Source of the DNA: Teratosphaeria epicoccoides
Taxonomy: Eukaryota > Ascomycota > Dothideomycetes > Mycosphaerellales > Teratosphaeriaceae
Direction of reading: 5' to 3'
DNA length: 64,000 bases
NCBI GenBank assembly: GCA_021401465.1
Contig: JADDMT010000058.1
Location: forward strand, 62,001 to 126,000
A program made the translations under genes and the position numbers. This document shows positions 10,101 through 20,893 of this stretch, piece by piece (the stretch's first letter is position 1; the number at the start of each line of letters is the position of its first letter). The notes under the pieces are model-generated. The model did not search any database, had not been told where the DNA came from, and was given only the letters and a program-made list of their open reading frames with translations.

Positions 10101-11107
10101 TATTCGTGTTATATAGCTTCATGTATCTTGATCTTCCTATTACTATCCACATTACCATGTCTGATTCATATGCTGCTGTTAAGGAGCGGCTTGTTAGTCT
10201 CCTTGAAGAGCTTGACACGTGCCGTGAGAAGAACGTGCCTTACCATCGCGCTCTGCGTCGACTCAAAGGCGTGCAGTCTAAACAAGACCGATTAGGACCA
10301 AATAAGAGGTTCACGCAAGAGCAGGAGATAGCTATTCATCCATTACCTTTAACATCTTGACGCGATTGGCACGTCTACGCGCCTTTACTAGCTCGAATCG
10401 TGCGCTAACTTGATCCTCGCTCGAAACCACGATGGCTTAGGACTACCGCTAACAGTCGGCTAGCATTGGCCACGAAGGTTCTTAGAAGCTAATCCACAAT
10501 ACAAAGTACGTAAGCAGAGGCCTATTAAGCTTGCTCGCGCGCAAGCACATGATCTAGCAGACATCTTTAAGTGGTTTGTGCACGTCAGAAACGAGCTAGC
10601 AAAGTATGGTATTCAGCCTTCAGATCTTTACAATGTAGACGAGACTAGTTGCCGGATTGGTGTTGCAGGAGCTTAGTAGATAATCACGCTTGAGCTAGAT
10701 CGCACAACAAGAGCTGCAGAGCGCGTGGCGCGTGATGAGATGCTAGCAAGAAGGGGTGCTTCATAGCCTCAATTCATAAAGGAGCTTAAGGACAAATGCA
10801 AGGTAATAACGAAGATGCTCAAAGCCAGAGTTAATTAACACCGCAAAGAGCATCCAGATCTGTTTAATCCATACCTCTGTGACGATCTAGTAGCTATCTA
10901 GCTACAGCATGGTGTTAGAATAGGCGTTGTTGTAGACTGGCTTGATTGTGGCAATCGACCGGCAAAAAGCGAAGGCAAAGGTGTTGCTACTCTAACTTAG
11001 CAGTCTGATAGAAGAGCTCATCTACCGTCAGACAAGCTAACTAGTGAATGGATCAAAGAAGATGGCAGCTAGTTGTTTGTACAATATAAGTAGATACCTC
11101 ATCAAAA

Positions 11108-11162
11108 GTTGCCTTGAACTGATAATTGCGTTGAACTGTCCAGCACTCGTTCGATGCACGGA
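11108..11162 (-). repeat. Right terminal inverted repeat of the pogo element
   Basis: Reverse complement of the left arm over about 55 bp with a few mismatches (CCTTGAACTGATAATTGCG against CGTTGAATTGATAATTGCG). It lacks the palindromic insert seen in the left arm. Confidence 0.88.
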
Positions 11163-11838
11163 TATCATTCCACTAGCGAAGAAGCCTTTGCATTCTTCCT
11201 CGGCTGGCTTGGTGAGCAGACACCACCATGCCAGGATCTGCTCTTGAGAAAGTAGCGAACTCTCAAGCTGGCCTATTTACAAAGCACAAGACGCCGGACT
11301 GTAGTAATGATATGTCGTCATCATGCTCTCGCATCAAGTCTCTGGTGCAGCCCCCAGTCGCCAGCGTTGAAGCTCTGCCTGCGTGCAAATGCTACAAAAA
11401 CGTCATTGGTGTGGTCTGTCTGGATGGAGAAGTCAAAATCCGTGCTGCCCTTCACCCTTCCGGTTGGGTAGAGATTCTGTAGTCGCACGACTGACTTTGT
11501 GAAACCGCGTGATCTTGCTGCCGCCGCCGCCAAAAGCCCCGGCAAGGTTATAACTTGACTGTTTCGGTGATAGAAAGGTCTGCGACAAAGATTTGTTGCT
11601 TGCGGATGCATTTGCCAGCAGTCAGTCGATCAGTCAGTCGATCAGAGTCAGTCAGTCGATCAGTCAGTCAGTCGATCAGTCGGTCAGTCGGTCAGTCAGT
11701 CAGTCGATCACTTGGTCAGTGGAGCAGCATGTCAATGGCAACTTGATTGGCTCTGGCGACCACACGGATACTCCTCCACCGCACCATCATCAACCAAAAC
11801 GGCAGAACTTATGATCCAGTTGCGGTACAGCAAAATGA
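11163..11838. other. Intergenic region, pogo element to GMC oxidoreductase
   Basis: Contains a CAGT-type microsatellite. Small open frames exist on both strands (plus 11228-11482, minus 11321-11611), but I recognise neither, and they overlap each other, so I do not call them genes. Confidence 0.5.
11618..11720. repeat. CAGT/CGATCAGT microsatellite
   Basis: About 100 bp made almost entirely of CAGT, with interspersed CGAT and CGGT units, as imperfect tandem copies. In one frame it reads as a Ser/Gln/Arg/Val run, which is an artefact of the repeat. Confidence 0.88.
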
Positions 11839-14009
11839 TTACTTTCTCAATAGTCGACTTATACCATCGTCCAACTTTCCAAGCAAGTTGGTGACTGGCT
11901 TCGTCGCATCAGTGACTTTCAATCCATTGACCAGATTCGTCACGGGACCCAAAGTATCAGATACCCCATTCACCAGTTTCTTCACGGGGTTCACCAACGT
12001 ATCCACCGGCCCGTCCTTCTTCCCACCCGGACCGTTAAGTATAACATCCGCCGCCTTCTCACTCACCATGAAAATTGCCGACTGAATGAACAGCCCCGGG
12101 ATCTGCTCAGCAAACCGTCAGTACCGCGTCTGAATGCTGCGTAACGATTCCCGGCACTCACCTTCGGAAACACGCTAGCATCCACCACCCTCAACCCATC
12201 CACACCAATAACCCTGAAGTCACTGTCCAGCACCGCCTCCGGATCGTCCTTGCCTCCAATCCTCGCCGTACAACACGCATGATGCCCCCACGCCCTTTCT
12301 TTGACATACTGCTCCAAATCCTCGTCGCTCGTTATATTCGCCCCCGGCTCCTGCTCCTCGAATTTCGAGCCCCCCAGAACCCCGTAATTATTATACCTCT
12401 GCAGCGCTTCCCTTGCCATCTGAATTGCCTGTACGAGCGACTGGACATCGCGTTTGTCTGCGCCGTCCGTCGTCGTGCCCGTGTCGAAGTAGTTGAAGTT
12501 GATCACTGGCGGTTCGAGAGGATCAGTCGACTTGAGGGCCACGGTACCGGCGGTGTTGCGCGTGTGCCCTTTGAGACAGTACCAGGCGTAGTAGCTGTGG
12601 TCGCGGACAGCGTAGTCGCCCCAGTGATCGAAGTAGCCGGCGAAATTCACGGGCGCGCCGAATATGACGAGGTCGTTGTCAGGGTTCGAGGCGGTGCGGC
12701 TGTTGACGGCCATGAACGCGGCCAAGCCGTTGGTGGCTAGTACACCGCGCGCAGCGAGAAGGTTGATGTTGTTCAGATATTGCTGAAGACAGTGGTCCTC
12801 TGAAATGCCGTCGAAGGTGCAGCCTTCGAGAATGGAGAAGTCTTTGGGGTGCTTCACACTGACGGGGACTTCGTAGCGGTCTTGCATGTTCTTGCCGAGA
12901 CCGGGAATGTCTTTGACAATGGGGATTCCGTGCTTGGTGAGCTCATCTTGTGGGCCTAGGCCAGAGAGGGTGAGGAGTTGGACCGTGTTGTACGTTCCGC
13001 CAGCCACGATCACTTCTTTGGTTGCGGTCGCGGTCCCTGGTGTGCCTTCACCGCCTGAAAGTGGTGAGGCGCGATAGAGATGGGCGCCGTCCAGAAACTC
13101 CACGCCAATAACCTTGGGTTTGCCGCCCGAGTTGGTACTATTGTCAAAGAGAAGTTTAGTGACATGACAATTCGTGCGCACCGTAAGCGGGTAGCCCTGG
13201 TTGACAGTATCGACGACGCGGTCTCGCACGCCGATACGCTCTCCATTCCTTTGGGTTAGAGGAACCTGATAAAAGCCTGGTGCTGAGTCGCGGGTTGAGT
13301 CCAGCCGATTGTTCGGATCCCTGAGAAGGGTAGTTGTAAGACCCAGGACAGCTGCCACAGGGTCTGGCCCAACGCCCATAACTGCGGCGCCTCCAGCGAG
13401 GTGTTGAACCAGCGTCAAGTCTCTGAGCAAGATCGTAGGATCCGTTGCCCCGACGGGGATGTAATCATAGACTTTGTCAAGGTACTTGTCCATGTTGTCA
13501 GCACTCCAGCTGGAATCACCGGTGAGCTGAGCGATGTAGTCCCAATCGCGTTTTGGAGGCGTGAGCCAGATCAAGGCATTGTGGGCTACGCAGCCTCCTA
13601 AAGTCCCGGCGCGAGGATAAAGAATACCCAAAGGCGTCGCACCATCTGGAGGCGGACCATCGCGAATTGGCACATGTACCGTCCCATCAGCTAGCCGGTA
13701 ACTGAACTTTGGATCTCGTTCAGCGCGTGCCTGGTCCTGGTAGTGGTTGACGTACACGTCCCATGCTAGCTTTGGATCTTGAGTAACTACCCCTTGATAG
13801 CCGGGGGTGGTGTAGTTGATATTATTGCCTTGGTCGTCGCCGGCCTCGATGAGTAGGACAGAATGGCCTGCTTCAGCAAGTCTGCTGGCTAACGGTCCTC
13901 CTCCAGCACCAGATCCAACGACGATATACTCGTATTCAAGGTCAGTGGCGGCGCTGGCGGCACCAAACAGGCTGCAAGCGATCGTGAAGAAGAAGAGAAA
14001 GGAGAGCAT
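11839..14009 (-). CDS. Secreted GMC-family FAD oxidoreductase
   Basis: Two exons, 14009-12162 and 12102-11839, around a 59-nt intron whose removal restores the canonical C-terminus (RVVDASVFPK|IPGLFIQSAIFMVSEKAADV); 703 residues. I start at the ATG at 14009. A signal peptide is clear (MLSFLFFFTIACSLFGAASA). The FAD dinucleotide-binding motif is VVGSGAGGGPLASRLAEAG, with LIEAG ending the ADP-ribose fold. Later come GTLGGCVAHNALIW and the active-site region WGHHACCTARIGG with its His pair. Family knowledge: GMC enzymes oxidise alcohols or sugars (glucose oxidase, aryl-alcohol and choline oxidase types); the substrate here is unknown. The usual C-terminus is followed by about 65 extra residues with PVxxLVN/PVTNLVNGL repeats. 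The gene is divergent from TAF6 across 1 kb. Confidence 0.93.
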
Positions 14010-15017
14010 GGCTGTCAAGCAGGTTACTTGAGTAGGAGGAGGGAGTCGAGCAGCCGCAGACCCCTTTTAACGTTTCGCCCAGCCGTGCTGCAGGCTGTAG
14101 CGACGGCTTTTTGGAGTGGGTGCATCGGATTCGACGATCTACTGTCGTGCCTCTCTTGGCTGTCATTTGCAGATTTAATCGCATTACGTCGGTCTCGTTT
14201 TTGCCTGACCAGCCAGCCCCGGCCCCCAATCTCGCTCTGCAATAGTCCCCTGTGTGCAAAAGAGCCAAGATCGAACAAGAATGTAGCAAGACCCGCTGGC
14301 CATCGAGTGGTTGGCTGAAAGCTTTCATGCTGCAGACTTGGTCATCCGTTGAAACGGATGATATCGGAAGGGCTACTAGGGATACCATGCTGGACGTAAG
14401 CTAGCCGCATTCCCGGCCTATAGGTGTGCTAGCCGGTTGCTTGTTAAGTTGGCATCGATCCTGTTTGCCACTCCAGGCCAAATGCCGTAAGTCCAGGATC
14501 CTTACGTACAAGGTCATTGTCAAGGACATCCTAAACCACAGTCTCAATTATTCTGGACATTTGGTTCCCCTGTGGATGCGGCTCAATAGCACCGAAAGCC
14601 CAGAGGTTTGACTGGTCCTACATATTCCGCAAGGCTCCTTGCAATCGACTGTACAGTCCATACAATCTCAGCCAGGTGACTTGACCACGACTGCGGCCCG
14701 GGTGCTGTTCAAGGGGTTTCCGTTCAAATTCAGCTAGTACTAGCACGGGACGGACCGAACCCTCTTTGCAACAGCGTCCTGTCATGGGGGCCTCCAGTTG
14801 CGAAAGTGAATATGAAAGCTGCAGTCGTAAGCAATGTCAGATGGACCCGAACAGAATTGTTCACAGCCTCAGACTATGCCACAACCCGCCGGTATCCTCC
14901 GCCCTCGCCTACAGCTAGCTCTCCGAGCAAACTAGGGACCCGCGACGGCAACATAAACGGCAGACCAATCTCCAGCCACGCGCGCCGGCGCATTCCCCCT
15001 CCCTCTTCACCGCCGCG
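14010..15017. promoter_or_regulatory. 1-kb divergent intergenic region, GMC oxidoreductase / TAF6
   Basis: Both flanking genes point outwards, so both promoters are here. I see no reliable coding frame. A direct repeat of low complexity is absent, and I could not assign specific factor sites. Confidence 0.45.
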
Positions 15018-16376
15018 ATGTCGGTTTGGAATCCCGAGAATGTCACTGACGTCGCGGAGTCCATCGGCATCGCCAACCTCCACCCAGATGTCCAATCACA
15101 CCTCGCCCGCGACGTCGAATACCGCCTCTCGTCCGTCCTCATTGAAGCCCTCAAGTTTATGCGCCACGCCAAACGCACCACTCTGACCACACAAGACATT
15201 AGCCAGGCGCTACGGCTACTAGACGTGGAGCCCTTGTACGGGTACGAGAGCACGCGACCCCTGCGGTTTGGGGAGGCAAGCATCGGACCTGGACAGCCGT
15301 TGTGGTACGTGGAGGACGAAGAGGTGGATTTCGAAAAATTGATCAATGCGCCACTACCGAAAGTGCCGCGAGAGATATCATTTACGGCTCATTGGCTGGC
15401 GGTGGAAGGCGTACAGCCCAGTATACCGCAAAACCCGTCGAAGGATGCGGCAGGTACACAGGATGCGGCGTCGAAGACTGGAGCGGCAGCGACGAACCCC
15501 ACACTGGCGGCTATGAGTGGAGGCGAGAGCGTGGGGGCGAAGCCATTGGTGAAGCATGTGCTGAGCAAAGAGCTGCAGCTGTACTTCGAGAGGATATGCG
15601 CTGCAGTACTGGATCAGACGAATGAGGAGTACAGGACCGCGGCATTTGCATCTCTGAGGACGGACCCAGGCATCCACCAATTGCTGCCATACTTCGTGCA
15701 GTGGGTGGCTGACAAGGTGACTCACAACCTCAAGAGCATCTGGATTCTATCACACACCCTTCAGATGGTACATGCATTGCTGGACAACACGAACCTCATG
15801 CTGTCACCTTACGTACCGAGCATAGTGCCTGCCGTCCTCACTTGTCTTATTGGCAAGCATATAGGGAGCCTTTCTACTGAAGGTCCCACGAAGCACTTCG
15901 AGCTCCGCGAATTCAGCGCAAGTCTGCTGTCTCTGATTGCACAGAAGTACGGTCCCACAAGCTCGACGCTCAAACCACGAATAGCGCGCTCGTGTCTCAA
16001 GGACTGGCTGGACCGGCACAAGCCCTTTGGCACGCACTACGGTGCGATACTAGGCCTTACCATGATTGCTGGTCCGGCCAGTGTTCGCAGCCTCATCTTA
16101 CCGAATCTCAAGGTCTACGATCAGCATCTCCAGGAAGGTCTGCAGAGTGATAAGAAAGATCAGGCGGAGATGGTAACTCAAGCCATCATCAATGCGTTGA
16201 TCGGCCTAGAGCAGGACTCTGTGCGTGGGGCTGAGGGCGCAAATGGGCATCCGGAAGGTGCTGCCCTGCAGGCTCGGCTGGCGGAGATTGTTGGGGACGT
16301 GGTTGCACAGCGGCTGGTAGAGTTGAAGAGACCAGCCGTGGTAAGTGTGGTATTGGAAAAGGATGTGCTAGTTTAA
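15018..16376 (+). CDS. TAF6: Transcription initiation factor TFIID / SAGA subunit TAF6
   Basis: Single exon of 452 residues, ATG at 15018 in a good context (CCGCGATGTCG). Residues 1-68 form a histone fold (WNPENVTDVAESIGI, then HLARDVEYRLSSVLIEALKF and TTLTTQDISQALRLLDVEPL), which pairs with TAF9 in TFIID and SAGA (family knowledge). The conserved linker PLYGYESTRPLRF follows. From about residue 175 a HEAT-type C-terminal domain begins (LSKELQLYFERICAAVLDQT), with further helices through GPTKHFELREFSASLLSLIA and HYGAILGLTMIAGPASVRSL. Length and order match fungal TAF6. It is an essential nuclear protein, and I see no damage. Confidence 0.96.
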   Translation: MSVWNPENVTDVAESIGIANLHPDVQSHLARDVEYRLSSVLIEALKFMRHAKRTTLTTQDISQALRLLDVEPLYGYESTRPLRFGEASIGPGQPLWYVEDEEVDFEKLINAPLPKVPREISFTAHWLAVEGVQPSIPQNPSKDAAGTQDAASKTGAAATNPTLAAMSGGESVGAKPLVKHVLSKELQLYFERICAAVLDQTNEEYRTAAFASLRTDPGIHQLLPYFVQWVADKVTHNLKSIWILSHTLQMVHALLDNTNLMLSPYVPSIVPAVLTCLIGKHIGSLSTEGPTKHFELREFSASLLSLIAQKYGPTSSTLKPRIARSCLKDWLDRHKPFGTHYGAILGLTMIAGPASVRSLILPNLKVYDQHLQEGLQSDKKDQAEMVTQAIINALIGLEQDSVRGAEGANGHPEGAALQARLAEIVGDVVAQRLVELKRPAVVSVVLEKDVLV

Positions 16377-17160
16377 TGCTCAGATCACGTAGCTTGTGGC
16401 CAGGCTTTGAATGTGGCGAAAATTCGACATCAGCGATGGCGTTGGAATGGATGGCACTTCGGGACCTTCTTGTGACTCTATCGAAGTCCTTGCAGCCAGC
16501 CTAGGTCATGAACGTGAGGATCGTAAAGGGTGTATACATTGTCTTGAGCACACGTTGTCCGTCATTTCACTGTACGATACACGCGTGTGAGCTGATTTAA
16601 CATCGCACCCATCCCACGTCTTGCCACTTCCCCTCGACTTTACGTGTACCAAGCATCGTCACACGTCGGTCACGAGACACATGGCTCAGGGCAAGCCAGC
16701 TCGTCGGACGTAAGCCCGGCCCCTTCCGGCTCGCCATGCATCTCGAGATGGTAGGATCGGAAATCCGACTTGTGCTTTCTTTGTCATTACAATGCCAGCA
16801 TATCAAGAGATGAAATTTGATGACGCGTGAGCATGGTGTGAACAGGTACTTATGTGTACTTTCCACGTATATCGGACCCAGGCGCCTTGAACCAAAAGCT
16901 GGGGAATCTGGGGGCAGGCTGAACCTTTCCGACACGGTGACCAATCAGAACTCAGCATGCTGGCAAGGCAGTGTCGGTATCACGAGACCCTGCGGGGCAA
17001 GCTGTAGCTGCGAGCTGATGCAGCACGAGACCAATGGTCTGAGCTCACGAGCGGCATTGGGAGTATATCAAGGCTGGAGAATCTTCTCCCTGCTGTTTCC
17101 CTTCTCAGCTTCAAGCTTGACCACATATCCGAACCAAGAAACACCGACAATACCGGCGAG
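16377..17160. other. Intergenic region, TAF6 to DJ-1-like gene
   Basis: It must contain the TAF6 3' UTR and the promoter of the downstream gene. No credible open frame or repeat was seen. Confidence 0.5.
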
Positions 17161-18179
17161 ATGAGTGCAATCGTTGAGGAAGTTGATGGGCAGTTCCCGA
17201 GTCCCGTCAACGTCCTCATAGCTACGTTTGACCACTTTGACACGCTCGATGCTATTGGTCCACTCGAAGTCTTCCATTGGGCCCAGCATGATAAGAACAA
17301 TAAAGGTATCTCGAAAGGATATTCAGCATGACCATCCATCAATGCTAATGTCGAGCAGACTCGAAGGCCTTCAACGTCGCCATTTGCGGCCCAGAGTCCG
17401 CCGTCATCGCCAACACAGGCGTCAAAATTGGCGCTCATATGCCCTATGAAGAGGCCATGAAGCACCTGGCCGAGTATGACGTCCTCGTCATCCCCGGCGG
17501 CAACACCGAAACCATCCTCAAGACCAAGGCCCAACCCCTCACCCTCATCAAAGCCTTCGCCGAGCTGCAGAAGCGCAACCCGAGTCGGGAGCGCACCATC
17601 TACAGCATCTGCACCGGCTCGCTCTACCTTGCCGAGACAGGCATCTTGAGCGGGCTGGCAGCCACCACCCACCCTGACTTCATCACGAAGCTCGAGATCC
17701 TCTGCTCCAATGTTGCGCAGAGGGACATGGCGGACCGCACGGACGTGATGGATCACGCGAGATTCGTGGTCAATAACTTGCGGTTCGAGTTGGGAGAGAA
17801 TGAGGCTGAGAATCCGTATATCATGACGAGGAAGGAATACAAGGCTCATCAGCGCCGTCGCTCGAGCGGGCAGCTGCCGAGTCCGATGGAAGAGGGGGCG
17901 AATGGGACAAATATGCCGACTGGACGGTGTGCGTCGAATGCGAGGAAGGGAAGTATCAGTCTGAAGATGGCGAACAGTCGTCGTGAGAGCGTGCTGAAGC
18001 GTGCGAACTTGCGTTTGGGAGGGATGCGTGTCATCACCGCTAGTGGTGTCACGTCCGGCATTGACGGAGCTTTGTACCTCGTTGGTGCGCTCGTGTCGGA
18101 CGATGCGGCTGACGAGGTGGCACGCAAGATCTGTCATGATTGGAAGAAGGGTGTTGTGGTCGATGGCACTGATGTCTAA
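17161..18179 (+). CDS. DJ-1/PfpI family (class I glutamine amidotransferase-like) protein
   Basis: Exons 17161-17305 and 17359-18179 (53-nt GT-AG intron) give 321 residues. The junction is exact: NNK|DSKAFNVAICGPESAV. The fold starts with VNVLIATFDHFDTLDAIGPL, typical of the DJ-1/PfpI subgroup that also forms the N-terminal half of AraC-like regulators. VLVIPGGNTETIL and the nucleophile elbow SICTGSLYLAETGIL with Cys133 follow. The end returns to the fold with GMRVITASGVTSGIDGALYL. Between about residues 190 and 265 there is a low-complexity insert rich in Ser, Arg and Asn that the family does not need. Members include peptidases, glyoxalases and isonitrile hydratases, and the reaction here cannot be told from sequence. 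Confidence 0.88.
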
Positions 18180-19243
18180 GCAGGACAAGCCGAGGTGGTT
18201 TGCTCCAGGAGAGCTGCTGCGATATGTAATCTTATGATGGCGCACACGACTCCGGAAGCTGGGACGATGCGGACGTCAAATATGAAATGTATCGAGATGC
18301 TACCTCGGAGATTAAAGCGCACTATGCGAATGCGGATTGCGGCAGAGCACATGTTGCTAGCTTAAGCTATGAACGACTGAAACAATGGCAAGTGACACAA
18401 CTCCATCGATCTCACTGCCCAGTACCTTCCTAATGTTGCGAGGGGCTCCGAGAGCAGGCTGAACCAGCATCCTGTCTCCGTTGTGGCGGGGCAGGTTTCT
18501 CGAGCTTCATCTCAGGATTGCAATCAGGTCTAGCTACAATTCCGTATTGCTATGCCGTCGCTACGCCGCTGCTAAGTCGTTCATATGGGGAGACGGCGTT
18601 ACTGAAAACTACTTTTCACCGCTGTGGCTGAGACTCTGGCTGGCGCTTGATCCAGTCTTGTTTTGGTTCCGATCATGCTTCCCCCCGTTGCAATTTCAGG
18701 TAGAGCAATAGATGCATCTGGCTGATTTACGACCTCTTCAAATGCGATTCTGGAGAGTAAGCTTAGAACGCCTTCTTCTGTATCCGTATTCAGACTGATC
18801 GCGGCCTGACATCTTTGCGCTTTCGATCCTTCTCACGCCCTCTCTCAGCCGATCTCGCCCAGCACGCGACTGAAGTACCTGCGATGGCTTCACAGCCAGC
18901 GTCGGAGGCATTCGAGCTTCTCATCCTTTGCCTGCCCGACTGTCGATCTCGTGTGGTGCGTCAGCATCACAAAACCAAGAAGAGAAAGTGTTGCCAGTCA
19001 CACCGTGTGGTTGGTGGTCTCGGCTAGTAGCGCTGACGCTAGAAGAGCTCTGGAAAGGCCAGACGGAAAATAAGCTCGAGATAACGGATCTCGCCTGCCG
19101 GTTTCTGCAATAGCAAGCCATGGGTTGGATGGACATATAACAGCAACGCCTCGCGCGCTGGCCGCGTGGGCGTCGGATGCCGTCTTTGCTCTTCATCGCA
19201 AAGCTCTTCTCGTGCTTTCGCGTCGTTGTTGCCCGCCGACGAC
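18180..19243. other. Intergenic region upstream of the NCS1 permease
   Basis: About 1 kb between two plus-strand genes. The permease frame is open for 26 codons upstream of the chosen ATG (from 19166), so a longer N-terminus is possible. No other supportable feature was seen. Confidence 0.45.
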
Positions 19244-20893
19244 ATGGCTTACGATGAAGAGAATGCGCATGGCGATCCCATCGTGCTCTCTGCGCCTTGT
19301 ACGCAGGAACGACCGCTGCGGCCTTTGACTACGGCCGAGAAGCTTGCGGCGACGAGCATTGATGTCGAGGGACGCGATGACTCTCGAGGAGCCTCGAGAG
19401 AGGGAGAGGTGCAAGATGTATACCAAGGCGTTCCCGTGAAACAGGACAACGGCATCCTCAGCCGTCTGCGCCGTCTCGAAACCGCGATGGATGAGAGGCT
19501 GGGTATTGAGGCCGAAGCCATTGATCGCAAGCTCCCGACCGAACGCCGTCCGTTGACCTGGCAAAGTCAGCTTTCGATGTCACTTCTCTGGGCTTCTGGG
19601 ACTATGAATCTGTCTTGCTTTGCGACCGGATTTCTAGGGTGGGAATTCGGACTCAGTCTGAAGCAGAGCATCTTGATCTGCCTCTTCGCTTCGATCCTCG
19701 GCGGCTCGTTACCAGGTTTCTGCGCGACTATGGGTCCAGCGACTGGTTTGAGACAGATCAGTATCGGTCGGTATAGTTTTGGCTGGTGGCCGAACAAAAT
19801 CATCGCGGCGTTGAACGCAATTCAGCAGGTGGGCTGGAGTGCCGTGAGTTGTATCACGGGTGGCGTAGCGCTGGTCGCAGTGTCGGATGGGACAATTCCT
19901 ATTGCTGTGGGCATTGTTATCATCGCGGTGGTGTCGATGGTGGTGTCTCTCATTGGCCTGAAGGTGATTCTGATTTACGAGCGATGGGCATGGGCAATTT
20001 ACTTGGTGATCTTCCTGATCATCTTCGGCGAGACTGCAAGGTACACGGATAACAGAACGCCGGCATCTGGAACGTCGTTGACAATCAGTGGGAACGTGCT
20101 CAGCTTGATTGCGGTTGTCTATGGGTCTTCGGCGTCCTGGGCCACAGTGGCGTCTGATTATTACGTGCTCTACCCTGCGACGGTCAGCAGAACAAAGGTC
20201 TTCATCTTGACCACGCTCGGTATTTCCCTGCCGACTGCCATCGGGATGATCGCTGGCTGTGTCGTATCGTTCGCCCTCAACAACCGTGCAGATTGGAACC
20301 ACACCTATGAAAACGACGGTGTCGGTTTCCTGCTCCAGCAAGCACTGCACCCATACGGATTCGCTAAGTTTTTGCTCGTGCTCCTTGTGCTCTCGGGCAT
20401 CAATTGCAACATCATCAACACTTACTCTGCCGCGATCTCCTGTCAACAATTTGCACGCCCGTTCGCGAAGATTCCTCGCTTCATCTGGACTTTCCTGTGC
20501 TTTGGCGTAATCATCGCGCTCGCGTTGGCCGGAAGAAAGCATCTACTCACCTACCTTCAGAACTTCTTGTCGTTGCTGGGGTATTGGTGCACGTCGTACT
20601 TCGTCATCGTCTTCTCCGAGCACTACGTCTTCAGGAAGGGCAACTTCTGCAATTACGACCTGGAAGCATGGAACGACCCGGGGAGGCTGCCGCTGGGCAT
20701 CGCTGGCTTCACAGCGTTCGCACTCGGTGTCGTTGTGTGGTGCATGGGCATGGTTGAGACGTGGTACATCGGTCCGATTGGCAAGATGATAGGGGAGTAC
20801 GGTGGTGATGTTGCGAACGAGCTTGCGTTTGTGGTGTCTTCGATCAGCTATGTGTCGGTCAGGTGGCTGGAGCTGCAGTACTTTGGCCGGTAA
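19244..20893 (+). CDS. NCS1 family purine-cytosine permease
   Basis: Single exon of 549 residues from the ATG at 19244. The frame extends upstream to 19166, but those 26 residues do not look conserved. After a charged cytosolic N-terminus comes the NCS1 signature around SLLWASGTMNLSCFATGFLG, then about twelve hydrophobic segments including QSILICLFASILGGSLPGFC, GVALVAVSDGTIPIAVGIVI and AIYLVIFLIIFGETARY. GLRQISIGRYSFGWWPNKII and the SGINCNIINTYSAAISCQQF loop are typical of Fcy2-like transporters. Family knowledge: proton symport of cytosine, adenine, guanine or related compounds at the plasma membrane. Which base it prefers cannot be read off. No neighbour suggests a nucleobase pathway. Confidence 0.93.
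   Translation: MAYDEENAHGDPIVLSAPCTQERPLRPLTTAEKLAATSIDVEGRDDSRGASREGEVQDVYQGVPVKQDNGILSRLRRLETAMDERLGIEAEAIDRKLPTERRPLTWQSQLSMSLLWASGTMNLSCFATGFLGWEFGLSLKQSILICLFASILGGSLPGFCATMGPATGLRQISIGRYSFGWWPNKIIAALNAIQQVGWSAVSCITGGVALVAVSDGTIPIAVGIVIIAVVSMVVSLIGLKVILIYERWAWAIYLVIFLIIFGETARYTDNRTPASGTSLTISGNVLSLIAVVYGSSASWATVASDYYVLYPATVSRTKVFILTTLGISLPTAIGMIAGCVVSFALNNRADWNHTYENDGVGFLLQQALHPYGFAKFLLVLLVLSGINCNIINTYSAAISCQQFARPFAKIPRFIWTFLCFGVIIALALAGRKHLLTYLQNFLSLLGYWCTSYFVIVFSEHYVFRKGNFCNYDLEAWNDPGRLPLGIAGFTAFALGVVVWCMGMVETWYIGPIGKMIGEYGGDVANELAFVVSSISYVSVRWLELQYFGR

Larger units (their letters stand above)
10029..11162 (+). mobile_element. Decayed Fot1/pogo-type DNA transposon with intact terminal inverted repeats
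   Basis: The ends are exact: TCCGTGCATCG at 10029-10039 and its reverse complement at 11152-11162, each flanked by TA (10027-10028 and 11163-11164), the pogo/Tc1 target duplication. Homology between the two ends extends inwards for about 55-70 bp. Inside, transposase can be read in pieces. MSDSYAAVKERLVSLLEEL begins an N-terminal helix-turn-helix region from about 10157, RKQRPIKLARAQAHDLADIF follows, and DLYNVDETSCRIGVAGA holds the first catalytic Asp motif (VDET). Two stop codons (TAGTAG) follow immediately. The next readable piece, LELDRTTRAAERVARDEM, suggests that the segment with the other catalytic acids is deleted. Stops of TAG/TAA type at former CAG/CAA fit C-to-T decay such as RIP. 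The element cannot encode an active enzyme. Confidence 0.9.

Noticed and set aside
11228..11611. Two overlapping small ORFs right of the pogo element
   Set aside because: They lie on opposite strands over the same bases, with no domain, signal peptide or homology I recognise.
16980..18245. 421-codon minus-strand ORF
   Set aside because: Antisense to the DJ-1-like gene, which has motifs, a valid intron and a good start.
19709..20542. 277-codon minus-strand ORF, Asp/Arg/His-rich
   Set aside because: Antisense to the NCS1 permease; its odd composition is the complement of membrane helices.
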